This document shows, piece by piece, positions 1 to 9,953 of a stretch of DNA of 22,139 nt. The DNA comes from Deinococcus marmoris DSM 12784 (GTDB lineage Bacteria > Deinococcota > Deinococci > Deinococcales > Deinococcaceae): NCBI RefSeq assembly GCF_000701405.1, contig NZ_JNIV01000074.1, forward strand, positions 1-22,139, given 5' to 3'. Each line of letters opens with the position of its first letter. The first letter of the stretch is position 1. The notes beneath the pieces are model-generated. The model was not told the origin of the DNA. It ran no database searches and saw only the letters and a list, made by a program, of their open reading frames with translations. The position numbers and the translations under genes are program-made.

Positions 1-131
1 CATCGTAAAAGTCCCGCGACAGGTTTTTGAGCGCATGTCAGACGCGTTGTGTTACGCAGCTTGATTCCCAAAATGGACAAAGTCGAACTAAGTTCTGACA
101 CTGATGATGTTCTCAAACTCCCCTTCAGGAC

Positions 132-160
132 TAGACGTTCGTTTCGCTTTCGCCTATACT
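132..160 (+). promoter_or_regulatory. Putative promoter of the cinA-ligT-recA operon
   Basis: A -10 box TATACT (155-160) lies 17 nt after a moderate -35 box TAGACG (132-137). Transcription would begin near 167, giving a leader of only about 8 nt before the cinA ATG. A stretch at 93-109 (TTCTGACACTGATGATG) shares one half with the 17-bp DdrO-bound damage-response palindrome of Deinococcus, but the second half does not match. I do not call it as an operator. The rest of 1-174 shows no supported gene. Confidence 0.5.
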
Positions 161-174
161 CCGGCGGTGTTGTT

Positions 175-1376
175 ATGTTGCTAGCAGAAATTATCAGCGT
201 GGGGACGGAGCTGCTGTTTGGTGAGATCGTGGACACCAACGCCGCCTTTCTGGCACGCGAACTGGGCGAACGGGGCGTCATCCTGCACCGCAAAACGGTG
301 TTGGGCGACAACCTGGGGCGCGTCAGTGCGGCCATTACGCTGGCCCTGTCGCGCGCCGATCTGGTCATTCTGGGCGGCGGCCTGGGACCCACCGACGATG
401 ACCTGACCCGCGAATCCATTGCCGACGCCCTGGGAGAAACGCCGGGTGAAGACCCTGAACTGCTGGCGTGGCTGGAAGGTCTGTACGCTGCCCGTGGGCG
501 CGAGATGCCGCAGGTGAACCGCAAGCAGACGTGGCTGATTCCCAGCGCCGAGGCATTGCCTAATCCGGTGGGGACCGCGCCCGGCTGGTTCGTGCGAACC
601 GGGGGTAAATACGTCGTGGCCCTGCCCGGACCACCCCGCGAGATGCACCGGATGTGGCGTGAGCAGGTGCTGCCGCGCCTCCCGCTGCCGGATCACGCGC
701 TGGTTTCCACCACCATTCATACCCAGGGCATCGGCGAGAGCAATGTGGCCGAGCTGCTGGCCGGGCTGACCCAGAACGCCAATCCCAGCGTCGCCACCTA
801 CGCCCGCAAAACTGGCGTGGACGTGCGCGTGGCGGCCAGTGCCGAAACCGAGGCAGGGGCGCGCGAACTGATGGCCCCGCTGCTGGAAACGGTGCGCGCC
901 CACCTGTCGCGCTGGACCTGGGGCGAGGACGGACAGACGCTGGCCGGGGCGCTGGGCGACGGACTGGCAGGCCGCAGCCTCGGCGTGATCGAGGCAGGCA
1001 GTGCGGGCGCGTTGTGTGGCCTGCTGGCCGATACGGCGGGCTTTCTGGACGCCGCCGTGACCGGGGACCACGCCCGCCTGATCACGCTGGGCCTGACCCC
1101 CGTGACCCTGCGCGACGCCGGACTGGTCAGCGAGGGGGCCGCGCTGGAGCTGGCCGCCGGGGCGCGTGAACACTTGGGCGCAGACATTGGGCTGGCGGTG
1201 GTGGTCAGCGTGACGGGCGAGAACGCCGGGCAGGTTCACGCCGCCATCAGCAGCGAGAAGGGCCACAAGGCCGCCAGCGTCAACTGGCCCGGCGACGCCG
1301 CGCAGATGCGGGAGCGCGCTGCCGTGACCGCGCTGGCACTGGCTTACCGGGCACTCAGAGCAGGCGGGGAGCTGGC

Positions 1377-1380
<4 letters not shown>
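175..1380 (+). CDS. cinA: CinA family protein with degenerate C-terminal deamidase domain
   Basis: This 401-residue protein has the two-domain CinA layout. The N-terminal MoCF-biosynthesis-like (COG1058) domain is intact, with GGLGPTDDD at residues 68-76, NPSVATYA near 203-210 and PGPPREM near 151-157; this domain is linked to ADP-ribose pyrophosphatase activity in the family. The C-terminal domain (about 255-401) matches the PncC-like NMN deamidase fold in position and length. However, the usual ESCTGG active-site motif reads EAGSAG (273-278), and the TGIAGP-GG-KP loop is reduced to TGENAG (347-352), so deamidase activity is probably lost (inference). The ATG at 175 is chosen because the family N-terminus MLLAEIISVGTELL begins there and a promoter lies just upstream. 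An in-frame ATG at 49 would lie upstream of that promoter. The stop overlaps the ligT start as ATGA. Confidence 0.93.
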
Positions 1381-3382
<2,002 letters not shown>

Positions 3383-3397
3383 GAGGGAAAGACAAGA

Positions 3398-3432
3398 ACG
3401 CCCCGGCCTTAAATTTGGCCGGGGCGTCTTTT
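3398..3432. terminator. Intrinsic terminator after recA, probably bidirectional
   Basis: A perfect 11-bp stem (ACGCCCCGGCC at 3398-3408 with GGCCGGGGCGT at 3417-3427) encloses an 8-nt AT-rich loop and is followed by CTTTT. The reverse strand also has a T-rich tract after the stem, so it could end era transcripts from the opposite side. About 85 bases between here and the era stop hold nothing else I can identify. Confidence 0.9.
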
Positions 3433-3519
3433 GTGCTGGTGGGCAGAGCTTGTCATGCGTCGGGTTTTGAGCTTGCGCCGTGATCCCTCTCCCACACTGG
3501 GCAGGAGTTCAGGCGGCGG

Positions 3520-4524
3520 TTACTCGTAGCCAAGCTCCCGCAAAGCCTCGGGGTCCTCGCGCCAGCCGTTGATCACGATGACTTCCAGACCCAGAAAGAC
3601 CTTGCGGTTCAGGAAGATTTCCAGTTGCTTGCGGGCCGCTTGACCGATCTCGCGCAGTTGCTTGCCGCCTGCGCCGATGACCATGCCCTTGTGGGCGTTC
3701 TTTTCCACAATGATCTCGCCCTCGATGCGTTGCAGGCCGTCCTCGCGCTCGGTCCAGCGGTTGACGCGGGTGGCCACCGCGTAGGGCAGCTCGTCGCGCA
3801 GCTTCTTCATGGCTTCCTCGCGGATGATCTCGGAAGCCCACATCTCGCGGGTCTGGTCACTGGCCGCGCCGCGCGGGTAAAAGAAGGGGTTTTCGGGCAG
3901 CACTTCCAGAATCTGCTCGCGCAGGGTGGCCACCGCCTCGGGCTGGTTCTGCGCGCTCAGGGCAATCTCGCCAGTCTGGGCGGTGCGGCCTTCCAGCAAA
4001 GCGCGGTAGAGCTTCATGGCCTCTTCCGGGTACTTGGAGACGTCCAGCTTGTTGCCCACCATGAACAGCGGCTTGGGCAGATCACGAATCTGGCGGGCCA
4101 CCAGTCGGTCCTCGTCGCCGGGCGGGTGGCGCAGGTCCACCACCCACAGAATGGCGTCCACGTCGCTCAGGGCGCTGTGGACCTCGTGGTTCATGTACTT
4201 GCCCAGCGCGTCTTTCGCTTTGTGCAGGCCGGGGGTATCCACGAAAACGATCTGCTGCGTGTCGGTGGTGTAGATCCCGCGCACGCCGCGCCGGGTGGTC
4301 TGCGGACGCGGGCTGGTGGGCGCGACTTTGGTGTTCAGGAACGAATTGAGCAGCGTGCTTTTGCCCACGTTGGGCTTGCCGACAATCGCCACGAACCCGG
4401 AGTAGGTCTGTTCACCCTCGGGGCTGGTTCCGGCAAAGCTGGGAGAGGTGGCATCGTGCGAGGCAGCGTTCGGGCCGTCCTCGACTGGATCGGGTGGAAA
4501 GAAAGAATCAGTCATCGGGTGCAT
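3520..4524 (-). CDS. era: GTPase Era
   Basis: Era is an essential GTPase that binds the 3' end of 16S rRNA and helps mature the 30S subunit. Counting from the ATG at 4524 (334 residues), the protein shows G1 GKPNVGKS (49-56), G3 DTPG (96-99), G4 NKLD (158-161) and a G5-like SAQ (190-192). A C-terminal KH domain contains the [13 protein letters not shown] loop (282-294). About 40 acidic, Pro/Ser-rich residues precede the GTPase domain and are extra relative to the E. coli protein of about 300 residues. A second in-frame ATG at 4515 is nearly as plausible, because neither has a strong ribosome site. The short-chain dehydrogenase gene lies 70 nt upstream on the same strand, so the two may be cotranscribed. 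Confidence 0.96.
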   Translation of the reverse strand: MHPMTDSFFPPDPVEDGPNAASHDATSPSFAGTSPEGEQTYSGFVAIVGKPNVGKSTLLNSFLNTKVAPTSPRPQTTRRGVRGIYTTDTQQIVFVDTPGLHKAKDALGKYMNHEVHSALSDVDAILWVVDLRHPPGDEDRLVARQIRDLPKPLFMVGNKLDVSKYPEEAMKLYRALLEGRTAQTGEIALSAQNQPEAVATLREQILEVLPENPFFYPRGAASDQTREMWASEIIREEAMKKLRDELPYAVATRVNRWTEREDGLQRIEGEIIVEKNAHKGMVIGAGGKQLREIGQAARKQLEIFLNRKVFLGLEVIVINGWREDPEALRELGYE

Positions 4525-4594
4525 TGTCTCACGCCGGAGCGCGGGCAAAAGGAAGTCGAGGCTGGGACAGACGCGGCAGACGAATGGAGGCGGG

Positions 4595-5398
4595 TTACTC
4601 CTCCCGCCGCGCCTGCACGCCCGCAATGATCCGGGCGGCGGCGGCGCGCGGCAGCAGCCGGAAGGCCGACACCTGCACCTTGTTGGCGAGTCCGGCCACC
4701 GCCACCCCCTGACCGCGCAGCATGGCCTCCACCCCGATGCGGGCCACCGTCTCCACATCCAGCATGGCCAGCCGGGTCACGCCGGTCATCAATTTGCTCT
4801 CGTTCAGCGTAGCCGCGTCCTGAAAGCCGGTGTCCACCGGGCCGGGGCACAGCGCCGTGACGCTCAGGCCGGTGCCCCGCAACTCCTCGTTCACGGCCTC
4901 GCTGAAGGACAGGACATACGCTTTGGTGGCGTAATACACCGCCATCAGGGGACCGGGAATGAAGCCCGCCGTGCTGGCAACGTTCAGCACCCGGCCCCGC
5001 CCACGCTCCAGCATGGCGGGCAGAAAAAGGCGCGTCAGATCGGTCAGGGCCGTGACGTTCACCGCGATCATCTCGCTGATTTCCTGCGGGTCCTGCCGGG
5101 CAAATTCGCTGAAGCCGCCAAATCCGGCGTTGTTGACCAGCAGGTCCACCTGAAGGCCGCGTGCCTCGGTCTCCTGCTGAAGCTTCCTGCCCGCACCCGA
5201 CTGAGAAAGGTCGGCGGCGATCACGGTGGCCATCACCCCATATTGCTGCGAGAGTTCGGCGGCCAGCGCCTGAAGCCTGCGCTCACTACGGGCCACCAGA
5301 ATCAGGTTCGCGCCGTGGGCGGCCAGTTGCCGGGCTATCGCCTCGCCGATGCCGCTGCTGGCCCCGGTGATCAGGGCGGTGGATATCGGGGTGATCAT
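4595..5398 (-). CDS. Short-chain dehydrogenase/reductase (SDR family)
   Basis: This 267-residue protein is a classical SDR, an NAD(P)H-dependent oxidoreductase with a Rossmann fold. The cofactor motif TGASSGIG is at 11-18, NNAG at 89-92, catalytic Ser at 142 (NVASTAG), and the YxxxK pair at Tyr155 and Lys159. PGPVDTGF (185-192) follows as usual. The Arg residues after the second beta strand (VARSERR, 35-41) suggest NADPH preference (inference). The substrate cannot be told from sequence. The start at 5398 follows a TACGCT -10 box by 6 nt, indicating a leaderless mRNA; the GGAGG immediately before the ATG is too close to serve as a normal ribosome site. Era follows 70 nt downstream. Confidence 0.93.
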   Translation of the reverse strand: MITPISTALITGASSGIGEAIARQLAAHGANLILVARSERRLQALAAELSQQYGVMATVIAADLSQSGAGRKLQQETEARGLQVDLLVNNAGFGGFSEFARQDPQEISEMIAVNVTALTDLTRLFLPAMLERGRGRVLNVASTAGFIPGPLMAVYYATKAYVLSFSEAVNEELRGTGLSVTALCPGPVDTGFQDAATLNESKLMTGVTRLAMLDVETVARIGVEAMLRGQGVAVAGLANKVQVSAFRLLPRAAAARIIAGVQARREE

Positions 5399-5404
5399 GC
5401 CTCC

Positions 5405-5410
5405 AGCGTA
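5405..5410 (-). promoter_or_regulatory. Leaderless -10 box for the SDR gene
   Basis: On the minus strand TACGCT fits the TANNNT pattern and ends 6 nt before the ATG at 5398, so transcription would start at or very near the start codon. No -35 match is obvious. Confidence 0.5.
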
Positions 5411-5522
5411 GGGGGCGGGAGCGGGTGACGCCACATCCCAGGGAACCCTTACGCGCAGGATAGACGCTGAAAGGGCGGAAAATAAAGGTTTTATAAAGGC
5501 AACGCGCATGACACCGGACGCG

Positions 5523-5528
5523 TACTGT
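5523..5528 (+). promoter_or_regulatory. Leaderless -10 box for the Yip1-domain gene
   Basis: TACTGT fits TANNNT and ends 5 nt before the ATG at 5534. No Shine-Dalgarno site with usual spacing is present, which supports a leaderless transcript. The 135-nt divergent spacer shared with the SDR gene holds no other gene. Confidence 0.5.
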
Positions 5529-5533
5529 AGGGC

Positions 5534-6100
5534 ATGAGAAGCCCCACCAATTCCGGCCCCGAAGTCAGTCTTCAGGACATGTTCGCGCAGAGTACCGCCG
5601 TCGTTACCCAGCCCAGCGTGGCGACCTTCGAGCGCTATGAGAAGCGCGGCGGCCTCCAGAGTGCGTTCATCTACGTGATGGTGGCCGCCGTCGTCTCGGC
5701 CCTGATCGCCGCCCTGTTCTCGTTCTTCCACTCGGACGTGACCTTCTTCGGGCAACTGTTCTCGCGCCTGATCACCATTCCCGTACAGTTTCTGATCTTC
5801 ACCGGGGCTGTCTACCTGATCGGCGGCAGCCTGTTCAAGGGCACCGGCACCTACCCGGAAGTGGCCTATACCTTCGCGCTGTTCTTCGTGCCCCTGAGCA
5901 TCATCGGGACCATCATCGGCATCATTCCCATCCTGGGGTGGCTGGTGTCGTTCGTGATCAGCCTGGCCATGATTTACTTCGGCTATCTGGCCGTTCAGAG
6001 CAGCATGAACCTGCGTGAACAGGTGCCCGCGATTGCCACGCTGGTGCTGGCCGGGATCGCCAACTTCGCGGTGGGAGCCGTGCTGCTCGCCCTGTTCTAG
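5534..6100 (+). CDS. Yip1-domain integral membrane protein
   Basis: This 188-residue protein has a hydrophilic N-terminus of about 40 residues followed by about five hydrophobic segments, roughly at 42-65, 75-100, 110-131, 132-153 and 163-187. The pattern and the region [19 protein letters not shown] (102-120) resemble bacterial Yip1-domain (PF04893) proteins, whose role is unknown. The protein should sit in the cytoplasmic membrane with no signal peptide. It is a single-gene unit with its own leaderless promoter and a terminator shared with the convergent transglutaminase gene. Confidence 0.8.
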   Translation: MRSPTNSGPEVSLQDMFAQSTAVVTQPSVATFERYEKRGGLQSAFIYVMVAAVVSALIAALFSFFHSDVTFFGQLFSRLITIPVQFLIFTGAVYLIGGSLFKGTGTYPEVAYTFALFFVPLSIIGTIIGIIPILGWLVSFVISLAMIYFGYLAVQSSMNLREQVPAIATLVLAGIANFAVGAVLLALF

Positions 6101-6111
6101 AACAGGGACAA

Positions 6112-6150
6112 CAGAAAGGGGCGAAGTCGAAATGACCTCGCCCCTTTCTG
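6112..6150. terminator. Bidirectional terminator between convergent genes
   Basis: A perfect 13-bp inverted repeat (CAGAAAGGGGCGA at 6112-6124 and its complement at 6138-6150) with a 13-nt loop lies between the Yip1-gene stop and the transglutaminase-gene stop. The A/T-rich outer part of each arm gives T-rich sequence in both directions, although a long terminal T run is missing. Confidence 0.7.
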
Positions 6151-6164
6151 CGGTCTACAACGCT

Positions 6165-6989
6165 TTACTGATCGGCGTAGACATGCACCGCCACATCCAG
6201 CTTGCCCTGGCCGCCGCCAAAGTACGTGCCGCGCACCGGGGACACGTCGCTGTACTCGCGCCCGTGCCCGATCTTGATGTGTTTTTCCAGCGCCAGACAG
6301 TCGTTGGTGGGGTCATAGCCCAGCCAGCCGTAACCGGGAATCAGGCACTCCACCCAGGCGTGGGTGGCTTCCGCGCCGCGCATCTCGCCGCCGCTGTACA
6401 GGTAGCCGCTGACGTAGCGGGCCGGAATCCCCAATTGCCGGGTAATGCCCAGCATGGCGTGGGTAAAGTCCTGGCACACGCCATGCCCACTCAGGGCGAA
6501 CTCGGCCAGTGGGGTCCGCACGTCGGTGGCCCCCGGATCGTAGGTAAAGCGGCGGCGCAGGTAACCCGTCAGCTCCAGCAGAAATCCAGGCAGGTCGTCG
6601 CCGGGGCCGGGGCGGGCGACGCCGAACAGCTCCGGCCACTTGCCGCTGGGAACGCGCGGACTGGGAACCAGAAATTCGGAGTTGCGCCCACGCTCGGGCC
6701 GCAGCTCGCTGAACGGCGTGGAAATGGGCAGCGTGACGGGATGCGTGTCCACAATCGCCTGCGCCTCGATCAGCAGGTGGCGGTGGTGTTCGTGGGCATG
6801 GACGTGGTGGACGATGGCCCCGAAGTAGTCCTTGTGCGAGGTGATCTCAGCGTCGGGGGTCACGTTCAGATGGAACAGCCGCACGCTCTGGCGCGTCTCG
6901 TTAGAAGGATGCAGCCTGACCTGGTTAAAGGAGTTCCAGGCGGGCTTGGGGTAGTGGTACTCGGTGGTGTGCCGGATTTCGCAACGCAT
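6165..6989 (-). CDS. Transglutaminase-like cysteine protein
   Basis: This 274-residue protein has a bacterial transglutaminase-type N-terminal beta domain (about 1-90, beginning MRCEIRHTTEYHY) followed by a transglutaminase core. The papain-like triad is visible: Cys172 in HGVCQDF, His210 in ATHAWVE and Asp226 in YDPTND. No signal peptide is evident, so it is probably cytoplasmic. Bacterial members may act as proteases, amidases or cross-linkers, and the substrate here is unknown. It lies 107 nt downstream of the alpha-E gene and follows the ATP-grasp and alpha-E genes on the same strand, an arrangement widely conserved in bacteria. It could process or transfer the peptide product of the ATP-grasp ligase (inference). 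No strong ribosome site precedes the ATG. Confidence 0.93.
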   Translation of the reverse strand: MRCEIRHTTEYHYPKPAWNSFNQVRLHPSNETRQSVRLFHLNVTPDAEITSHKDYFGAIVHHVHAHEHHRHLLIEAQAIVDTHPVTLPISTPFSELRPERGRNSEFLVPSPRVPSGKWPELFGVARPGPGDDLPGFLLELTGYLRRRFTYDPGATDVRTPLAEFALSGHGVCQDFTHAMLGITRQLGIPARYVSGYLYSGGEMRGAEATHAWVECLIPGYGWLGYDPTNDCLALEKHIKIGHGREYSDVSPVRGTYFGGGQGKLDVAVHVYADQ

Positions 6990-7096
6990 AAGTGGGGGAA
7001 CCCTCTAGCGGTTCTGCCGGGCAGTCTGACATGCCACGGGAGACAGGATGCGGCGCAGGGCAGACGAATCGGGAAACGGGAACCGCAGGGGCCGCC

Positions 7097-8053
7097 TCAT
7101 TCCTCCTCGAAATAGGCCGAGGTGATGGCCGCGCCGACCCGGTTGAAGTCCTCCAGCAACGTCTCGATGCCGGGGTCCTCCCTGTCCAGGACGTCATTGA
7201 CGCGGGCGTATTGCAGCCGGGCCACCAGCCAGCGCGACAGCCGCAGAATTTCCGGGTGTGCGCCGGGGTGATGGCGGTCGATCTGCTCCAGCGCCTCGCT
7301 GAGATTCATGGCGCTGTAACGGGCGCTGCGCGGAAAATACTCGTCCAGCAGCAGGAACTCAGTTACACCCCTGGGGGTGATCCCGGTCTGCACGCGCTTG
7401 CGGTACGCCTCGTTGGCGCTGGCCCCCTTGAGGGTGCTGACCCAGCGCTGGTCCTGCAAAGCGCGGCCCGCCGGATCGCCGCGTGCGGCCAGCGCGTCGG
7501 CATCCTTGAAACGGCTTTGCAGCACGCGCAGGCTGTTGTCGCCGCGTTCCAGCATCTGCCCGGCGCGCATGAACGACCAGCCCTCGTCGCGCGGCAGGGT
7601 GGCAAACGCGATCCCGAAGAAGAACTGCGAAGCATCGCGCGCGGCAGTGCAGTATTCGAACAGGCCATCGCGGTCCAGCACGTCCACATTCTCGAAGCAC
7701 AGCGTCAGGTAAGAGCGGTTCAGCGATTCCCACATCTCGCTGGGCAGGCGGTCACGCAGGCCACGGGCATTCTCGCGGGCGCGGGCCAGGCTGCTGGCGA
7801 TGCTGGAGGGATTGTCGCGGTCAAAGGCCATCCACGAGCTGACGCTGCGCGCGTCCAGGCGTCCGTACTTGGCGCGCAGTTGCGCCTCGCCCCCCGTAAG
7901 TTCCAGCAGCGGCGTCCAGTACTCGCGGGCGCGGCCCGAGATTTCCAGGCCCGCGTAATAGTTGACGTTCAGCAGGCGGGCGGTGTTCTCGGCGCGCTCC
8001 ACGTAACGTCCGATCCAGAACAGGTTCTCGGCCAGTCGGGATAAGAGCAGCAT
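7097..8053 (-). CDS. Alpha-E domain protein (DUF403)
   Basis: This 318-residue, mostly helical protein belongs to the alpha-E family (PF04168). The characteristic opening SRLAENLFWIGRYVERAE lies at residues 5-22, and FRMAGQM-like FMRAGQMLERGD occurs in the middle. No catalytic motif is known for the family. It nearly always accompanies a circularly permuted ATP-grasp protein and a transglutaminase, as here, so it is probably a partner or a helical enzyme in the same pathway. Its ATG shares one base with the stop of the ATP-grasp gene (TAATG), indicating translational coupling and a shared transcript. Confidence 0.93.
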   Translation of the reverse strand: MLLLSRLAENLFWIGRYVERAENTARLLNVNYYAGLEISGRAREYWTPLLELTGGEAQLRAKYGRLDARSVSSWMAFDRDNPSSIASSLARARENARGLRDRLPSEMWESLNRSYLTLCFENVDVLDRDGLFEYCTAARDASQFFFGIAFATLPRDEGWSFMRAGQMLERGDNSLRVLQSRFKDADALAARGDPAGRALQDQRWVSTLKGASANEAYRKRVQTGITPRGVTEFLLLDEYFPRSARYSAMNLSEALEQIDRHHPGAHPEILRLSRWLVARLQYARVNDVLDREDPGIETLLEDFNRVGAAITSAYFEEE

Positions 8054-9765
8054 TATTTGTCCTCCCCGGCGGGGCCTTCCGGCGCGGCGTCTTCCGGCAC
8101 CGTGTCTTCCAGAGTGGCGTCCTCAAGAACGTCTTTCTCCAGTTCCTGCTGATACGAATGCCCGCCCGGCGAACTCTCGGGCTGAGGCTCGGATTGAGTT
8201 GGGGATGGAGACTGGGTCTGGGATTGGGTCTGCGACTGAGCCTCTGAACCGCCAATAGTCTGGGACTGAGATTGACTCTGGCTCTGGCCGTCGCCGTGCA
8301 TCATCTGGCTCTGGCCCTGTGGCGTCACCGGGCCGTCGTGGTCCAGCACCCAGGTGTCCTTGCTGCCGCCGCCCTGCGAGGAATTGACCACCAGACTGCC
8401 GCGCCGCAGCGCCACGCGGGTCAGGCCGCCGGGCACGATGGTGACCTCGTCCTTGCCGCACAGGATGTAGGGGCGCAGGTCGATGTGCGCGCCCTCGAAT
8501 TCGGCGCTGTCGGGGTAGAACGTCGGGTGGCGCGACAGGCCCACCACCGGCTGACCGATAAAATCGCGCGGATTGTCCTTGACCTTGACCAGGAATTCCG
8601 CCACTTCCTCCTCGGTAGACGCGGGGCCGATCAACATGCCGTAGCCGCCCGCCTCGCCCACGGCCTTGATGACCATGTTGGCGGCGTTCGCCAGGATGTG
8701 TTCCAGGTGATCCGGCTCGCTGCCCAGGAAGGTGGGGACGTTGTTCAGCAGCGGTTCCTCGTTCAGGTAATACTTGATCATGTCGGGCACGTAGGCGTAA
8801 ACGGCTTTATCGTCGGCCACCCCGGTTCCCACCGCGTTGGCGATGGCCACGCGGCCCTGGCGATAGACCTCGATCAGCCCGGCCACGCCCAGGGAACTGT
8901 CGCGGCGGAAGGCCAGCGGATCGATGAAATCGTCGTCGATGCGGCGGTAGATCACGTCCACCTGCTGCCGCCCGCCCGTGGTGCGCATCCAGACCCGGCC
9001 CGCGTCCACGAACAGGTCCCGGCCCTCGACGAGTTCCACACCCATCTGCTGCGCGAGGTAAGCGTGTTCAAAGTACGCGCTGTTGTACATGCCGGGGGTT
9101 AAAACAACAACCGTGCCGTTGTCGCGCGGACTGACCGATTGCAGCAGCGTCAGCAGCGAGGTGGCGTAATGCTGCACCGAACGCACACCCTGGCCCTCGA
9201 ACATCTTGGGGTAGATGCGGCGCATGGCGTCGCGGTTGGACAGCAGATACGACACGCCGCTGGGCGAGCGCAGGTTGTCTTCCAGCACCAGATACTCGCC
9301 CTTCTCGTCACGGATCAGATCACTGCCGACGATGTGGGTGTACAGTCCGCCGGGCGGCGTGACGCCGTGTACCTCGCGCCGGAAATGGGCCGAGGTGTAG
9401 ACCAGTTCACTGGGGACGACGTTGTCGTTAAGAATCTGTGCGTCGCCGTAAATATCGTTCAGGAAGAGGTTGAGTGCCTTGACGCGCTGCGTCAGTCCAG
9501 CTTCCACATGCGCCCACTCGGAGGCCGGAATGACGCGCGGAACCGGATCGAAGGGGAAAGTCCGCTCGGTGCCCTTGGAGTCGCCGTAAACGGTAAAGGT
9601 GATGCCCTGGTTGCGGAAGGCCAGATCCAGCATGCCGTGCCGCCGCTGAAATTCAGTGACACCCAGAGAATCGATATATTCCTGCAATCCCTGATAGTGC
9701 GGACGCACCTGCCCGCCCGCCGTGAACATCTCGTCAAAAAAGCTCTCGCCTGGCTCATATTTCAT
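8053..9765 (-). CDS. Circularly permuted ATP-grasp protein with repeat tail
   Basis: This 570-residue protein matches the circularly permuted ATP-grasp type 2 family (old DUF404/DUF407). Family landmarks include [51 protein letters not shown] and the terminal [19 protein letters not shown]-grasp enzymes join a carboxylate to an amine through an acyl-phosphate, so a peptide or amide ligase role is predicted but unproven. The family core ends near residue 477. About 93 further residues form a low-complexity tail: Gln-Ser and Gln-Thr repeats (494-530), then an acidic stretch with LED/PED repeats (about 545-570). Family members usually stop near the end of the core. The ATG at 9765 has a purine-rich AAGGGGG site upstream. 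It is the first gene of the ATP-grasp, alpha-E, transglutaminase operon. Confidence 0.93.
   Translation of the reverse strand: MKYEPGESFFDEMFTAGGQVRPHYQGLQEYIDSLGVTEFQRRHGMLDLAFRNQGITFTVYGDSKGTERTFPFDPVPRVIPASEWAHVEAGLTQRVKALNLFLNDIYGDAQILNDNVVPSELVYTSAHFRREVHGVTPPGGLYTHIVGSDLIRDEKGEYLVLEDNLRSPSGVSYLLSNRDAMRRIYPKMFEGQGVRSVQHYATSLLTLLQSVSPRDNGTVVVLTPGMYNSAYFEHAYLAQQMGVELVEGRDLFVDAGRVWMRTTGGRQQVDVIYRRIDDDFIDPLAFRRDSSLGVAGLIEVYRQGRVAIANAVGTGVADDKAVYAYVPDMIKYYLNEEPLLNNVPTFLGSEPDHLEHILANAANMVIKAVGEAGGYGMLIGPASTEEEVAEFLVKVKDNPRDFIGQPVVGLSRHPTFYPDSAEFEGAHIDLRPYILCGKDEVTIVPGGLTRVALRRGSLVVNSSQGGGSKDTWVLDHDGPVTPQGQSQMMHGDGQSQSQSQSQTIGGSEAQSQTQSQTQSPSPTQSEPQPESSPGGHSYQQELEKDVLEDATLEDTVPEDAAPEGPAGEDK
8176..8286 (-). 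repeat. In-frame Gln-Ser/Gln-Thr codon repeat in the ATP-grasp gene
   Basis: The DNA alternates CAG/CAA with TCC/AGT/ACC-type codons, giving [10 protein letters not shown] (residues 494-503) and [21 protein letters not shown] (split at 510-530). Units are six bases, so copy changes would lengthen or shorten the tail without shifting frame. Synonymous codons vary, so the repeat is older or selected at the protein level rather than a fresh perfect microsatellite. Confidence 0.8.
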
Positions 9766-9803
9766 GCGCCTGTCCCCCTTGTGTCGTGCTGGTGAATGCC
9801 CGC

Positions 9804-9809
9804 AGAATA
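9804..9809 (-). promoter_or_regulatory. Possible -10 box for the ATP-grasp operon
   Basis: TATTCT on the minus strand would give a leader of about 30 nt before the ATG at 9765, with room for the AAGGGGG ribosome site. No convincing -35 box is seen. The 188-nt spacer from 9766 to 9953 holds no gene I can support. Confidence 0.35.
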
Positions 9810-9904
9810 GCGGCTCGGCAGGACCGGGAAGGCAGTGTGGCTAGGCGAACTCCTTAAGATGCGGCAAGGTGCGGCGCAGCGCGGGCCAACCGGAGAAGAA
9901 GAAG

Positions 9905-9930
9905 CGCGCGCTGGCTAGGTCCAGGGCGCG
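9905..9930 (-). terminator. Possible terminator after plsX
   Basis: A 10-bp stem with one mismatch (9905-9914 with 9921-9930, 6-nt loop) lies 23 nt beyond the plsX stop. On the minus strand it is followed by a CTTCTTCTTCT tract; on the plus strand by TTTTCT. The T tract is interrupted, so strength is uncertain. Confidence 0.45.
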
Positions 9931-9953
9931 TTTTCTGAAGGCGGGCCTCTCCC

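Noticed and set aside
93..109. Damage-response (RDRM) operator upstream of cinA
   Set aside because: Only one half resembles the palindrome; the other half fails, so it is kept as a question and not called as a feature.
181..1266. Long minus-strand open frame opposite cinA
   Set aside because: It is a high-GC antisense shadow with Gln/His/Arg-rich composition and no family motif, while the plus strand encodes a clear CinA.
3625..4629. Plus-strand open frame of 334 codons opposite era
   Set aside because: It mirrors Era on the other strand, has no recognisable domain, and its composition is typical of antisense frames in GC-rich DNA.
6992..8044. Plus-strand open frame opposite the alpha-E gene
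   Set aside because: The minus-strand alpha-E protein is clearly supported; the plus frame has no motif and no ribosome site.
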